Virus record (IMG/VR): IMGVR_UViG_3300006802_000773
Location: 1 to 20,550 of that record
DNA: 20,550 bases
Reading direction: 5' to 3' (one strand)
Source of the DNA: a virus
Position numbers and translations under genes: made by a program. Under the pieces are notes generated by a model. It did not search any database, was not told the origin of the DNA, and was given only the letters and a program-made list of their open reading frames with translations. This document shows, piece after piece, positions 12,625-20,550 of the stretch. The number at the start of each line of letters is the position of its first letter. The stretch's first letter is position 1.

Positions 12625-13379
12625 TGATATCGGCAGAGGCGTTTTATAAATGGCTAGAACAATACGAACCAGTAGATCCTAATTCTAAGCGAGGGCGAAA
12701 ACCGTCAAAGAAGCAGTACTTTACAGTTGTTACGGAGAATGCAATTATTGCATATAATAATGAAGATGATCAAAATGCTCGAAACAAATTATATAGAGAA
12801 CATATTCATTATCCTTTTGATAAATTAGTAGAAAATATATATCATACATTTAAATTTAGTTATTTTGATATTCCATATGAAGATGTTAAATGCGAGGTAG
12901 TTGCATTTCTTAATGAGAAGATACACAAATATAAAGCAGGTAAGGGAAAAGCCTTTTCTTACTTTTCTATTATTGCTAAAAACTATCTTATAATTCAAAA
13001 CAACCAAAACTATGCCAAGCTTAAGGCGCGCGCGGAAGTTGATGAGATTGACAACTCGCGAGATTTAGACATCGAACGTTCATTAAACGATCAACAATCT
13101 CAGTTACGTGATTTTACCAATCTTTGGTGCGATTGGTATGATGTAAATCTTACATCTATATTTACAAATAGTAGAGATATTGCAGTAGCCGATGCGATAC
13201 TTGAGTTATTTCGCATGCGCGAAAATATTGAAGATTTTAATAAAAAGGCATTATACATTCTTATAAGAGAACGGACCGGGCTTAAAACTCAAAACATTAC
13301 TAAAGTAATAAATGTAATGCGTAAAGATTTCATGAAAATGTTTTCTGTTTATCGCAAGACCGGCCAAATTCTAGCCTGA
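12624..13379 (+). CDS. 55: Late-transcription sigma factor, T4 gp55-like
   Basis: Residues about 60-130 resemble sigma region 2: FDKLVENIYHTFKF, then YEDVKCEVVAFLNEKIHKY, then GKGKAFSYFSIIAKNYLIIQ, the stretch typical of gp55-like factors of T4-like phages. A basic N-terminus (SKRGRKPSKK) precedes it, and a helix-turn-helix-like part (LIRERTGLKTQNITKVINVM) lies near the C-terminus. At 251 aa it is longer than T4 gp55 (185 aa). In T4, gp55 directs the host polymerase to late promoters that have only a -10 box; this makes it the natural reader of the -33-less ATATTTAT elements in this window, which is inferred. It is coupled to the upstream gene by TAATG and is followed by one such element. Confidence 0.75.
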   Translation: MISAEAFYKWLEQYEPVDPNSKRGRKPSKKQYFTVVTENAIIAYNNEDDQNARNKLYREHIHYPFDKLVENIYHTFKFSYFDIPYEDVKCEVVAFLNEKIHKYKAGKGKAFSYFSIIAKNYLIIQNNQNYAKLKARAEVDEIDNSRDLDIERSLNDQQSQLRDFTNLWCDWYDVNLTSIFTNSRDIAVADAILELFRMRENIEDFNKKALYILIRERTGLKTQNITKVINVMRKDFMKMFSVYRKTGQILA

Positions 13380-13392
13380 AATAGATATATAC

Positions 13393-13409
13393 ATATTTAT
13401 TTTAAAGGG
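13393..13409 (+). promoter_or_regulatory. Composite element: ATATTTAT box plus Shine-Dalgarno (copy 4)
   Basis: ATATTTAT (13393-13400), three bases, AAAGGG (13404-13409), four bases before the ATG at 13414. It opens the structural gene block. No TTTG at -33. Confidence 0.55.
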
Positions 13410-13413
13410 CAGT

Positions 13414-13812
13414 ATGGATCCTAATGATTTTGAACTTTTCAAGGGTACGACGTTTTCGGACCTAATGAAAGATGTCTATCATAACTCTAAAAAGAAATCT
13501 AGACAAATAGATGGACTAATTCAAGAATTGCAGCCTCTAGTTAAAAACATAAGCGATGCTACTCTATTAGTTCCTATGATAAAAGACTATATCGAAGTAT
13601 CCGTTAAAAACGATGATGCATTAGTTAAGTTAGCTGGCATTGTACAGCGGTTAATGTCTGCCGGAACAAAAGAAGAAGGTGGAGAATTCGGATTGTCAGA
13701 TGAAGAACGTTCTAGATTATTACAAGAAGCAGAAGACGAAGTTAAGTCATTAAAAACTGAACAGAGTGATATAAACAAGGATATTGATGACGTACGCTCA
13801 AGTGATAGATGA
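13414..13812 (+). CDS. Helical protein at start of baseplate block (132 aa)
   Basis: The product is all-helical and acidic: FELFKGTTFSDLMKDVYHN, then IDGLIQELQPLVKNISDAT, then IKDYIEVSVKNDDALVKLAG, ending in a charged coiled coil. From general knowledge, similar proteins sit beside the gp5-like gene in marine T4-like phages, but they have no named function. Its place after a late-type element and 26 bases overlapping the hub gene suggests a structural or baseplate-assembly role. The position is seen; the role is inferred. Confidence 0.65.
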   Translation: MDPNDFELFKGTTFSDLMKDVYHNSKKKSRQIDGLIQELQPLVKNISDATLLVPMIKDYIEVSVKNDDALVKLAGIVQRLMSAGTKEEGGEFGLSDEERSRLLQEAEDEVKSLKTEQSDINKDIDDVRSSDR

Positions 13813-14935
13813 AGGTAACGGCGGTCCGTACAATAACCGACCAATTACTGATCAGAATGGTGTACAAAGAGAACGGCTTCCAGGCGAAATTTTAGTTCGT
13901 ACTCAAAATAACCGGACGCAGGCTGTTAGTGAAACATATGTTTTACCTTTACTAGATTATATTACACGTGTTCCCTTGCACGGCGAAATAGTCCAGCTTC
14001 ATATGTTACCATCGGGGACTGCTGAAAACAAATATAATGATAATCGATTTTATTATACAACTACATTAAACTTACACGGTTCGCGTAATATAAATCAGCT
14101 ACCATGGATCATGAACACAGTAGCCAAAGGCTCGACGTTAGATTCGTTTATATCACCAGAAGGCAACAAAGTACCGGAACAAAGTTCGTTTGCAGAAAAA
14201 TCTGTTAATACATTACAGCCATATGAAGGAGATCTAATTATCAATGATCGATTTGGTTCTTCAATACGTTTTTCATCTGGTGTAGATACTAATTCACGTG
14301 CATCAAACGGTTCGTTATTGTATAATACATTACCGCCATGGGATGGACCTGTCAATGAACCTTTGATGATACTTACTGCAGGTAACAATCAAGAATCAAA
14401 CGTCGAAAATTTTCAAAGCGATGCATCATCTATTATTTTATCAACGTCGCAAAAGCTAGAATTAGATACTTCACAGCAAAATATAGGCCGCGGTGTACTA
14501 TCAACACGTAGTTATTCAGAACCGCAAATTATTTTAAATAGCGACCGTATTACTATTAATAGCAAGGTCGACGAAGTAATTATTTCAGGTAAAAGTACCG
14601 TATCTATTGCAACACCGGGATGGGCATCGGATATGGATAAATTTTTTACTATGGTTGAAGATATACAAAATGAATTGAAAAGCTTACATTCGCAAGTTAA
14701 TGCCCTAACGACTCAAGTCAATACTTTGTCAGTAGCAACTACTACATTTGGATCTGCGCAAGCATCGGTTGCTGCGGGGCTTGTGATACTTGCTCCATTA
14801 GCGCCGGCACCCGGAGCTTTAGCCGGTGCATCTGGTGCTGTTGTCGGCCAAACAACATCTATTTTAACAAAACTTGGCACTATTAAAGCAAATCTATCTA
14901 AGATCGATTCTACAATTGCAAGTCTAAAGCAATAA
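13787..14935 (+). CDS. Baseplate hub/spike protein, gp5-like (no lysozyme domain)
   Basis: ATG 13787 (MTYAQVIDEGNGG) is preferred over TTG 13784. Residues about 20-100 look like the N-terminal OB-fold of gp5/gpV-type spike proteins (LPGEILVRTQN, then VLPLLDYITRVPLHGEIVQL). The line PYEGDLIINDRFGSSIRFSS marks the second part. Residues 200-270 have short beta repeats (IILSTSQKLELDTSQ, IILNSDRITINSK, VIISGKSTVSIATP) like the spike beta-helix region. No lysozyme domain is present, unlike T4 gp5. The C-terminus has a coiled coil (NELKSLHSQVNALTTQVNTL) and an Ala/Gly/Pro-rich hydrophobic stretch (about 320-355), then another helix. It would form the central tail tip that pierces the host envelope. 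It overlaps the upstream gene by 26 bases. Confidence 0.75.
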   Translation: MTYAQVIDEGNGGPYNNRPITDQNGVQRERLPGEILVRTQNNRTQAVSETYVLPLLDYITRVPLHGEIVQLHMLPSGTAENKYNDNRFYYTTTLNLHGSRNINQLPWIMNTVAKGSTLDSFISPEGNKVPEQSSFAEKSVNTLQPYEGDLIINDRFGSSIRFSSGVDTNSRASNGSLLYNTLPPWDGPVNEPLMILTAGNNQESNVENFQSDASSIILSTSQKLELDTSQQNIGRGVLSTRSYSEPQIILNSDRITINSKVDEVIISGKSTVSIATPGWASDMDKFFTMVEDIQNELKSLHSQVNALTTQVNTLSVATTTFGSAQASVAAGLVILAPLAPAPGALAGASGAVVGQTTSILTKLGTIKANLSKIDSTIASLKQ

Positions 14936-14936
14936 C

Positions 14937-14953
14937 ATATTTATTATAAAGGA
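14937..14953 (+). promoter_or_regulatory. Composite element: ATATTTAT box plus Shine-Dalgarno (copy 5)
   Basis: ATATTTAT (14937-14944), three bases, AAAGGA (14948-14953), six bases before the ATG at 14960. Lies in the 24-nt gap after the hub gene. No TTTG at the right distance. Confidence 0.5.
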
Positions 14954-14959
14954 TATTTT

Positions 14960-15388
14960 ATGAACTCTAAAGTATTTCTAAAAGCGTTACGAACAATAAT
15001 CCGAGAAGAAGTACGTACTGCCATTCGTCATGAGTTAAACGAACGTACGGAACCAAAAAAATCTCACAATGAAGTTATGGACCACGGCATGCGTATGCAT
15101 AAACAAGCAACGCAGTCTCAAAAGCAGTACGTAAAAAATCCAATGTTAAATGACATCTTAAATGAAACATCCGCAATGTCATCAGATGAATGGTCTACTA
15201 TGAATTTTAGATCTGAAATGGCACAAGCGTTTGGAATGCAATCTGCCGAGCCTGTCGCTGTACAGGATGTATCTGGCAATGCTATTTCTACAGATTCATT
15301 AAAATCTAAGGAAGGCGGTGAAGCCGTCGTTAACGCTCTTACGCGCGACTATTCTTCGTTAATGAAGGCAATGGATAAAAAGAAATAA
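14960..15388 (+). CDS. Hypothetical structural-block protein with N-terminal IIREEVRT helix (142 aa)
   Basis: Residues 10-28 (LRTIIREEVRTAIRHELNE) repeat the N-terminal helix of the protein at 3642, with 17 identical bases (15002-15018 and 3681-3697). The rest is polar: a Met/His/Gln-rich middle (GMRMHKQATQSQKQYVKNP), then LNDILNETSAM, then a Ser/Gly region. No family is recognised. It sits between hub and wedge genes with its own composite element, so a baseplate or assembly role is likely but unproved. Confidence 0.65.
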   Translation: MNSKVFLKALRTIIREEVRTAIRHELNERTEPKKSHNEVMDHGMRMHKQATQSQKQYVKNPMLNDILNETSAMSSDEWSTMNFRSEMAQAFGMQSAEPVAVQDVSGNAISTDSLKSKEGGEAVVNALTRDYSSLMKAMDKKK

Positions 15389-15391
15389 TAA

Positions 15392-15934
15392 ATGGCACGT
15401 AGTGTTTATAGATATGAACCAATCAATGAGACGCCAGATAAAGGTGTAGGTATACTCTTACCTTTAAATAGACCAGTTACCGGACGACTAAAAGAAGAGA
15501 CATCGTATGATGCTGCTGGAACAAATGGTAAAGGCGTATTTGTACAATCGTATACAACAGAGGAACAGTCTATAAGTAATTTACGTAATTTATTACATAC
15601 CCTTAAGGGTGAACGTTTCATGCAACCTAATTTTGGGACTAGAATTCGTGAGTTTTTATTTCGTCAGTCGTATGAATCCTTAGCATCCGACTTATCAGAA
15701 TCTATCACTAATGATATTAATACATGGATTCCGTATATTATACTCGACGCTGTCGATGTGGTTACCAATGAACATAGAATAGATATCAGAATACGTTTTC
15801 GTACAACACGTAACGGTGCTAATTTAATCATTAATGTGTTGGCTCAAGAAAATGCAATTATAGTATCAGAACCAATTCAAGATACATATTCGCCGGCATC
15901 GAGTAGATTGGTACAGGTATATGGAGGACTTTAA
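15392..15934 (+). CDS. 25: Baseplate wedge protein, gp25-like (GPW/gp25 family)
   Basis: The core ISNLRNLLHTLKGERFMQPN followed by FGTRIREFLFRQSYE is the GPW/gp25 signature (T-x-x-G-E-R, then F-G and L-F). It is followed by a helix and strands ending in an IIVSEPIQ stretch. gp25 joins the sheath's first ring to the baseplate wedge and is conserved in all contractile injection systems. The product is 180 aa against 132 in T4; about 50 residues are added at the N-terminus (polar, VYRYEPINETPDKGVG). The stop overlaps the gp6-like start by one base, matching their joint assembly. Confidence 0.85.
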   Translation: MARSVYRYEPINETPDKGVGILLPLNRPVTGRLKEETSYDAAGTNGKGVFVQSYTTEEQSISNLRNLLHTLKGERFMQPNFGTRIREFLFRQSYESLASDLSESITNDINTWIPYIILDAVDVVTNEHRIDIRIRFRTTRNGANLIINVLAQENAIIVSEPIQDTYSPASSRLVQVYGGL

Positions 15935-17811
15935 TGACATTAGTTAAAAAAGATGTAAAATATCTTAATAAAGATTTTGCGCAGTTTAGACAAAATTTAA
16001 TAAACTTCGCACGTACGTATTATCCCAATACCTACAATGATTTTAATGAATCGTCGCCTGGTATGATGTTTATGGAAATGGCATCATATGTCGGCGATGT
16101 ATTGTCATTTTACACTGATACTTCTTATAGAGAGTCATTACTTAATAGCGCTAAAGAAGATGCTAATGTATTGCAGTTATCCCAAATGTTGGGATATAAG
16201 CCAAAATTAAATTCACCCGCGTTAGTCGATTTAGATGTGTATCAACTTGTGCCGGCACTTGGTTCTGGAGCATCTGCACGTCCAGATGAAAGATATACGT
16301 TATCAATCCAACCTGGAATGACAGTGACCGGTAATGATAATGTCACATTTCGTACATTATCGACCGTAGACTTTTCATCATCAAGTTCTATAGATCCATT
16401 AGATATTTCTGTATATGAGATTGATAGTAATGGTAATGTACAATACTACTTATACAAAAAATCCGTTCCGGCAATATCTGGCGAGGTTAAGACGGCTACA
16501 TTTACATTCGGTGATCCTAAAATATATGATAAAATTGCATTAACAGATACTAATGTATTAGATATAATCAGTGTTACTAGCGACGAAGGCTCGACATGGC
16601 ATCAAGTCGATTATTTAGCGCAAGACACTATATTCGAAGATATCGAGAACATTCCATTTAATGATTCAACCCTATCTTCATTTAGAAGTGCTGTGCCGTA
16701 TATTTTAAAATTACGACGTACACCTAGAAGGTTTGTAACTAGACTTAGAGAAGACTTACGTACCGAAATACAATTTGGTGCTGGTATAAGTTCCGATGCT
16801 GATGAAGAATTAATTCCTAATCCTAAGAACATTGGTAGCGGCTTAGAGTATTTAAATCGAACTACAAACAATAACATAGATCCATCGAACTTTTTATATA
16901 CTAGTACATATGGATTGGCTCCAAATAATGAGACACTAACTGTTACATATTCGGTAGGTGGCGGCACAAAAGAGAATGTAAGTGTTAATTCATTGACAAC
17001 AATTTTATCTGTACCATATAATACTGCAACAGAAATTTACGGCGTTGATTTGACTGATACAAAAGCATCTCTGGCTGTAAACAATCCTGTACCGGCACGT
17101 GGCGGAAAAGCTAAAGATGATATCGAAAATATACGTCAATCTGCCATAGCAGCATTTGCTGCTCAAAATAGAGCTATTACACGTGAAGATTATATTTCTA
17201 GATGTTATGCAATGCCTTCAAAATACGGATCAATTGCAAAGGCATATATTGTCAGTGATACCCAAATTAATACATCAGATAATGAATATCCACGCGAGAC
17301 TATATCTAATCCATTAGCTCTAAATTTATATACGTTAGGTTATGACGCCGCCGGTAACTTTACACCGCTTAATACTGCAGTAAAACAAAATTTACGTACA
17401 TACTTATCTAATTATAGAATGTTAACGGATGCAATTAATATTAAAACTGCATATGTGATTAATATTGGCGTAGAGTTTGAAATTATACCTAGGCCTAATG
17501 CCAATAGTAATGAAGTGTTAATACGTTGTATAAATAGGCTTAAGACGTTGTTAAATAATGAACGTATGCAGATTAACGGTAGTTTAAACATATCTAATTT
17601 AATGACGGAACTTGATAAAATTGATGGTGTTCAAAGTGTACCTAAATTAGATATAATAAATTTATATGATGCTAATAAAGGTTATAACAATAATGTATAT
17701 AGCATTAATGGTGCTACTAAAAATGGTATTGTATATCCGAGTTTAGATCCTTGCATTTTTGAAGTTAAGTATCCCGATTCTGATATTAAAGGAAGAATAG
17801 TAAAGGCATAA
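15934..17811 (+). CDS. 6: Baseplate wedge protein, gp6-like (baseplate J family)
   Basis: The 625-residue product opens DVKYLNKDFAQFRQNLINFA followed by RTYYPNTYNDFNESSPGMMF, the hallmark N-terminus of gp6-like proteins in marine T4-like phages. A MEMASYVGDVLSFYTDTSYR helix follows, with ESLLNSA leading into AQLGY-like LGYKP. The middle is beta-rich, then the baseplate-J core around residues 380-420 (KDDIENIRQSAIAAFAAQNR, AITREDYISRC), and a C-terminal domain (TELDKIDGVQSVPKL). T4 gp6 (660 aa) forms the wedge's inner ring and triggers sheath contraction. It is translationally coupled to gp25 upstream and lies one base before the next gene. Confidence 0.88.
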   Translation: MTLVKKDVKYLNKDFAQFRQNLINFARTYYPNTYNDFNESSPGMMFMEMASYVGDVLSFYTDTSYRESLLNSAKEDANVLQLSQMLGYKPKLNSPALVDLDVYQLVPALGSGASARPDERYTLSIQPGMTVTGNDNVTFRTLSTVDFSSSSSIDPLDISVYEIDSNGNVQYYLYKKSVPAISGEVKTATFTFGDPKIYDKIALTDTNVLDIISVTSDEGSTWHQVDYLAQDTIFEDIENIPFNDSTLSSFRSAVPYILKLRRTPRRFVTRLREDLRTEIQFGAGISSDADEELIPNPKNIGSGLEYLNRTTNNNIDPSNFLYTSTYGLAPNNETLTVTYSVGGGTKENVSVNSLTTILSVPYNTATEIYGVDLTDTKASLAVNNPVPARGGKAKDDIENIRQSAIAAFAAQNRAITREDYISRCYAMPSKYGSIAKAYIVSDTQINTSDNEYPRETISNPLALNLYTLGYDAAGNFTPLNTAVKQNLRTYLSNYRMLTDAINIKTAYVINIGVEFEIIPRPNANSNEVLIRCINRLKTLLNNERMQINGSLNISNLMTELDKIDGVQSVPKLDIINLYDANKGYNNNVYSINGATKNGIVYPSLDPCIFEVKYPDSDIKGRIVKA

Positions 17812-17812
17812 T

Positions 17813-18982
17813 ATGTATAAACTTTATTACATAGAACGTGATACGACTATATATGAAAAATATCCAGAACGTAATACTGGATTAGATTCTATACTTGAAT
17901 TAACAAAGATTGCATGTGGTTCTCGCGATGATATGGGCAATGTGTTAAGTAACACATATAATTCACGTGTATTGTTAGATTTAGGAAATAATGTAACGAC
18001 GTTACGTACCGATATTAACAATGGTACTATACCTGCATTTGCATCTCATCCATTATCGTCATCTGCATATTTAACATTACGATTGGCTAATGCAAATTCT
18101 GTACCGGCAAATTTTTCGATTGAAGCATATCCAATTTCGGAATCTTGGACAATGGGCACTGGTACATTTGATTCTGACCCAGAATCACGTGTAGGTGTAT
18201 CATGGTACTATCGTAATGGGACTGATGTCAGCTTACCATCTGCTTGGAATACTGGGTCTGCTCAATCAGCCGGCCAAGAAAGTGTTACTAATTTAAATGG
18301 CGGCGGCACATGGCTAACTAGTTCTGCAGATAATAGCATAAGTTATCGAGCTAGTCAATCATTTAGTAATGCGGAAACTATAGATGTCCGTTTAAATATC
18401 ACTCCGATAATGAATGCATGGATATCTAATGATATTTTAAATCATGGTTTAATTATCAAATGGCCAACGGCTGTTGAAATATCTGGCGACTTAGCTGGTA
18501 GCTTAAAATTCTTTGGTCGAGAATCAAATACGATCTACGTACCTAGACTTGAAGTAGCTTATGACAATTCTATCTTATCTGGAACGGGTTCGTTTACTGA
18601 AATAAACAGCGATATATATGTTCCGTACTTTACAAATTTGCGATCTGCATATCATGAATCTGAGAAAGCTAAGCTACGTATTCAGACGCGACCAGAATTC
18701 CCGACACGTGCATATCAAACGTCTTCAGTATATTTAGATAATTATAGATTGCCGACATCATCGTATTGGAGTGTTTTAGATTCTGTTACTGACGAAACTA
18801 TCATTCCGTTTGATACGGGTTCTACGCGCATATCATGTGATTCGTCCGGTAACTATATTAATATAGATTTTAATTCGTTCTTAACGGAACGGTATTATAA
18901 GTTAGTACTACGTGTTGAGCGCGAAGGTGGTGAAGATGTACAAATTCATGATAACAAATATTACTTTAGAGTAGATAGATGA
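17813..18982 (+). CDS. Baseplate/tail protein with DNRLRE/CBM-like sandwich (389 aa)
   Basis: Residues 1-115 (IERDTTIYEKYPERNTGLDS, then a SRVLLDLG strand, then AYLTLRLANA and IEAYPISESWTMGTGTF) resemble the DNRLRE/CBM96-type beta-sandwich, a fold found in secreted and cell-surface polysaccharide-binding proteins. Asn/Gly/Ser-rich strands follow. The C-terminal part (RIQTRPEFPTRAYQTSSVYL and YKLVLRVEREGGED) forms another beta domain. Coupling to gp6 places it in the baseplate. A wedge protein that contacts fibres or touches host glycans is a fair inference; the T4 counterpart is not clear. Confidence 0.6.
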   Translation: MYKLYYIERDTTIYEKYPERNTGLDSILELTKIACGSRDDMGNVLSNTYNSRVLLDLGNNVTTLRTDINNGTIPAFASHPLSSSAYLTLRLANANSVPANFSIEAYPISESWTMGTGTFDSDPESRVGVSWYYRNGTDVSLPSAWNTGSAQSAGQESVTNLNGGGTWLTSSADNSISYRASQSFSNAETIDVRLNITPIMNAWISNDILNHGLIIKWPTAVEISGDLAGSLKFFGRESNTIYVPRLEVAYDNSILSGTGSFTEINSDIYVPYFTNLRSAYHESEKAKLRIQTRPEFPTRAYQTSSVYLDNYRLPTSSYWSVLDSVTDETIIPFDTGSTRISCDSSGNYINIDFNSFLTERYYKLVLRVEREGGEDVQIHDNKYYFRVDR

Positions 18983-20550
18983 TGGCAACAAACCGATTTA
19001 CAGCAGCTAATAAACCAGAACATACATCCCCTACTCTAGATAGCCTTTTACTTGAGATAATGCGTGATGAGTTTCCTGATGACCCCAATTTTAAAGCCGG
19101 TATTCTGACTGAAGAACTTGACCCTAATCAAGAACTTATCGATCAAGTTACATTACCTGAATTCGAACCTACTTCACGTAACTCGAGACAAGTATTACAA
19201 GTATCGCCATCTGTTGTACAACATACGAATTATCAACTTACAAAATCAATTCCGACTATTGACGAAGACATATTAGATGATTTGTTGGACGAAGAATGGA
19301 ATTTCTTTTTAGATGAAGAAGTACAATATGAACCGGGCGTATCTGGATTATTTCTAATCCATCCAGACCAAATTAAAGAACCAGTAGATTATCATGATGC
19401 ATATATTCAAGCTGGGCCACAAAACCTTGGTTCATTTGATTCTGTGAATGATATTTTCTGCGTATATTTTATTCGTGATAATGTTGCATATCCTATACCT
19501 AATTACAAAACGTTAGAGGTCATGTTAGTAGAGCGTAGATTGACGTACCGCGATATAACAATAGCTGATAATACTCAACTACAGCAGTTCGATTTATCTA
19601 TGGATGGTAAAACTACTATTATAGATGAAGTAGTATCGCCGGAAGCGGAATTTGCAGCCCGTAGTTTATTTGATAGAAGTGCAGAATGGAATTTCCGTAT
19701 TAGATATGAAAGTGGATATAGACCATTATCGCCGTTCACGCGTGACCCAGGTGAATATATCGATCCTGTATCAAAAGGGTATTTTAATGCAGTTTATAGT
19801 AAGCAGACGTATCAGGAATCGTTAAGAGCTAGATTTGAAGGTAAAATGGTGATTTTATCATGGCCGCCGGCATCATTGACGGACGAAGAATTTAATTCAG
19901 AAGTTATACAAAACGACAATAACCAATTAAACGATTTAGTCAACGGCGTACGTATTATGACGAACGGTTATTGGAAACAGGTTACGGATGGCGAAGTATT
20001 TCGGTCATATGCATATGTAAATGATTTAGATGTGAGCGGGTATCAAGACCCTAACGGCAGATATGGCCGCGCCGGATATATTAACTTGTTAATACAAAAT
20101 GGTGGCATAACTGTATTGTCGGGTGAAGATGTTGTAGATGCTAGAGAAGGCTTAGATCCAGTATGGAATGAATTTGCACATATCATTGAAGCAGACCGAA
20201 TGGATATAGATGAGTTTAAAACTTATATTGATACGTACAGCAACAATCCATTTGATATTGAATATTTACTGCCATATGAACCACGTGGCAGTGTTAAATA
20301 CTATGACCAAGATACATTAAATATTTTACGTGAGCAGTCCATAGAACAAAGTTTAATAAATAATTTAGTTGATACGATTAATATTAGATATGAGGAAATT
20401 GCAAGTATCGTAGCTAATGCAACCGTTATGCTAAACAGTACACAAAACTCTGCAATAACTGTTCTAGATCAGATTGAAAATGATATAACTCGAATAGGCG
20501 ATGCAAGTGATAGATGGCAATTTATCAAGTTTAAAAATAACGGCAACATA
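18982..20550 (+). CDS. Large tail/baseplate structural protein (3'-truncated)
   Basis: The frame runs open from ATG 18982 (a second in-frame ATG lies at 18979) to the window edge, giving at least 523 residues. The ATG overlaps the upstream stop (ATGATG). The N-terminus (MATNRFTAANKPEHTSPTLD, then SLLLEIMRDEFPDDPNF) resembles those of wedge proteins in marine T4-like phages. The middle is beta-rich, with WNFRIRYESGYRPLSPFTRD and MVILSWPPAS; the end visible here is helical (ASIVANATVMLNSTQN). Its place directly after gp6 would suit a gp7-like wedge protein, but sequence alone does not show this. Confidence 0.6.
   Translation, partial: MATNRFTAANKPEHTSPTLDSLLLEIMRDEFPDDPNFKAGILTEELDPNQELIDQVTLPEFEPTSRNSRQVLQVSPSVVQHTNYQLTKSIPTIDEDILDDLLDEEWNFFLDEEVQYEPGVSGLFLIHPDQIKEPVDYHDAYIQAGPQNLGSFDSVNDIFCVYFIRDNVAYPIPNYKTLEVMLVERRLTYRDITIADNTQLQQFDLSMDGKTTIIDEVVSPEAEFAARSLFDRSAEWNFRIRYESGYRPLSPFTRDPGEYIDPVSKGYFNAVYSKQTYQESLRARFEGKMVILSWPPASLTDEEFNSEVIQNDNNQLNDLVNGVRIMTNGYWKQVTDGEVFRSYAYVNDLDVSGYQDPNGRYGRAGYINLLIQNGGITVLSGEDVVDAREGLDPVWNEFAHIIEADRMDIDEFKTYIDTYSNNPFDIEYLLPYEPRGSVKYYDQDTLNILREQSIEQSLINNLVDTINIRYEEIASIVANATVMLNSTQNSAITVLDQIENDITRIGDASDRWQFIKFKNNGNI

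Noticed and set aside
16611-16967. 118-codon minus-strand ORF inside the gp6-like gene
   Set aside because: It is a shadow of a strongly supported coding frame; all other genes are on the + strand and no promoter or ribosome site supports it.

Overview
The window is part of a contractile-tailed (T4-like, myovirus-type) phage genome. Every supported gene is on the + strand, the genes are packed tightly (many TAATG stop/start overlaps), and the DNA is AT-rich. The right-hand third carries baseplate genes in T4-like style: a gp55-like late sigma factor, a gp5-like hub/spike protein, a gp25-like wedge protein and a gp6-like (baseplate J) wedge protein, followed by two large structural proteins, the last cut by the window edge. 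Several genes point to a marine Bacteroidota (flavobacterial) host: a surface protein ending in a type IX secretion type B sorting domain, an Hc1/H1-like histone, a DUF4494-like protein, and promoters with TTTG spaced 19-20 nt from TAnnTTTA, close to the Bacteroidota -33/-7 consensus.

Layout. Positions 1-1853: 3' part of a large repeat-bearing, probably secreted or virion-surface protein. 1871-6623: about fifteen small genes, mostly unrecognised, including a SWIM zinc-finger protein, an Hc1-like protein, a DUF4494-like protein and a SAM-dependent methyltransferase. 6640-7171: an hsp20 gene with its own promoter, flanked by complementary GC-rich segments. 7410-9129: a promoter, a candidate structured leader RNA, a HAD 3'-phosphatase and a GC-richer UV-damage endonuclease. 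9153-10963: a small gene, a four-helix membrane coiled-coil protein and a Cys-containing basic protein. 11003-13379: ClpP-like protease, HD-domain hydrolase, small membrane protein and late sigma factor. 13414-20550: the baseplate/tail block.

How it works together. Six sites look like host-sigma promoters and probably drive early or middle blocks (small genes, hsp20, repair genes, ClpP block). A second recurring element, ATATTTAT-N3-AAAGG, joins a -10-like box with no -33 to a Shine-Dalgarno sequence at fixed spacing. It precedes five starts, including the first gene of the structural block, and could be the late promoter read by the gp55-like sigma factor encoded here.

The most unusual items are the phage-borne T9SS sorting domain, the composite ATATTTAT/SD element, and the 13-bp-closed, possibly pseudoknotted RNA ahead of the phosphatase gene. 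Family calls rest on motifs read by eye; no database search was run.
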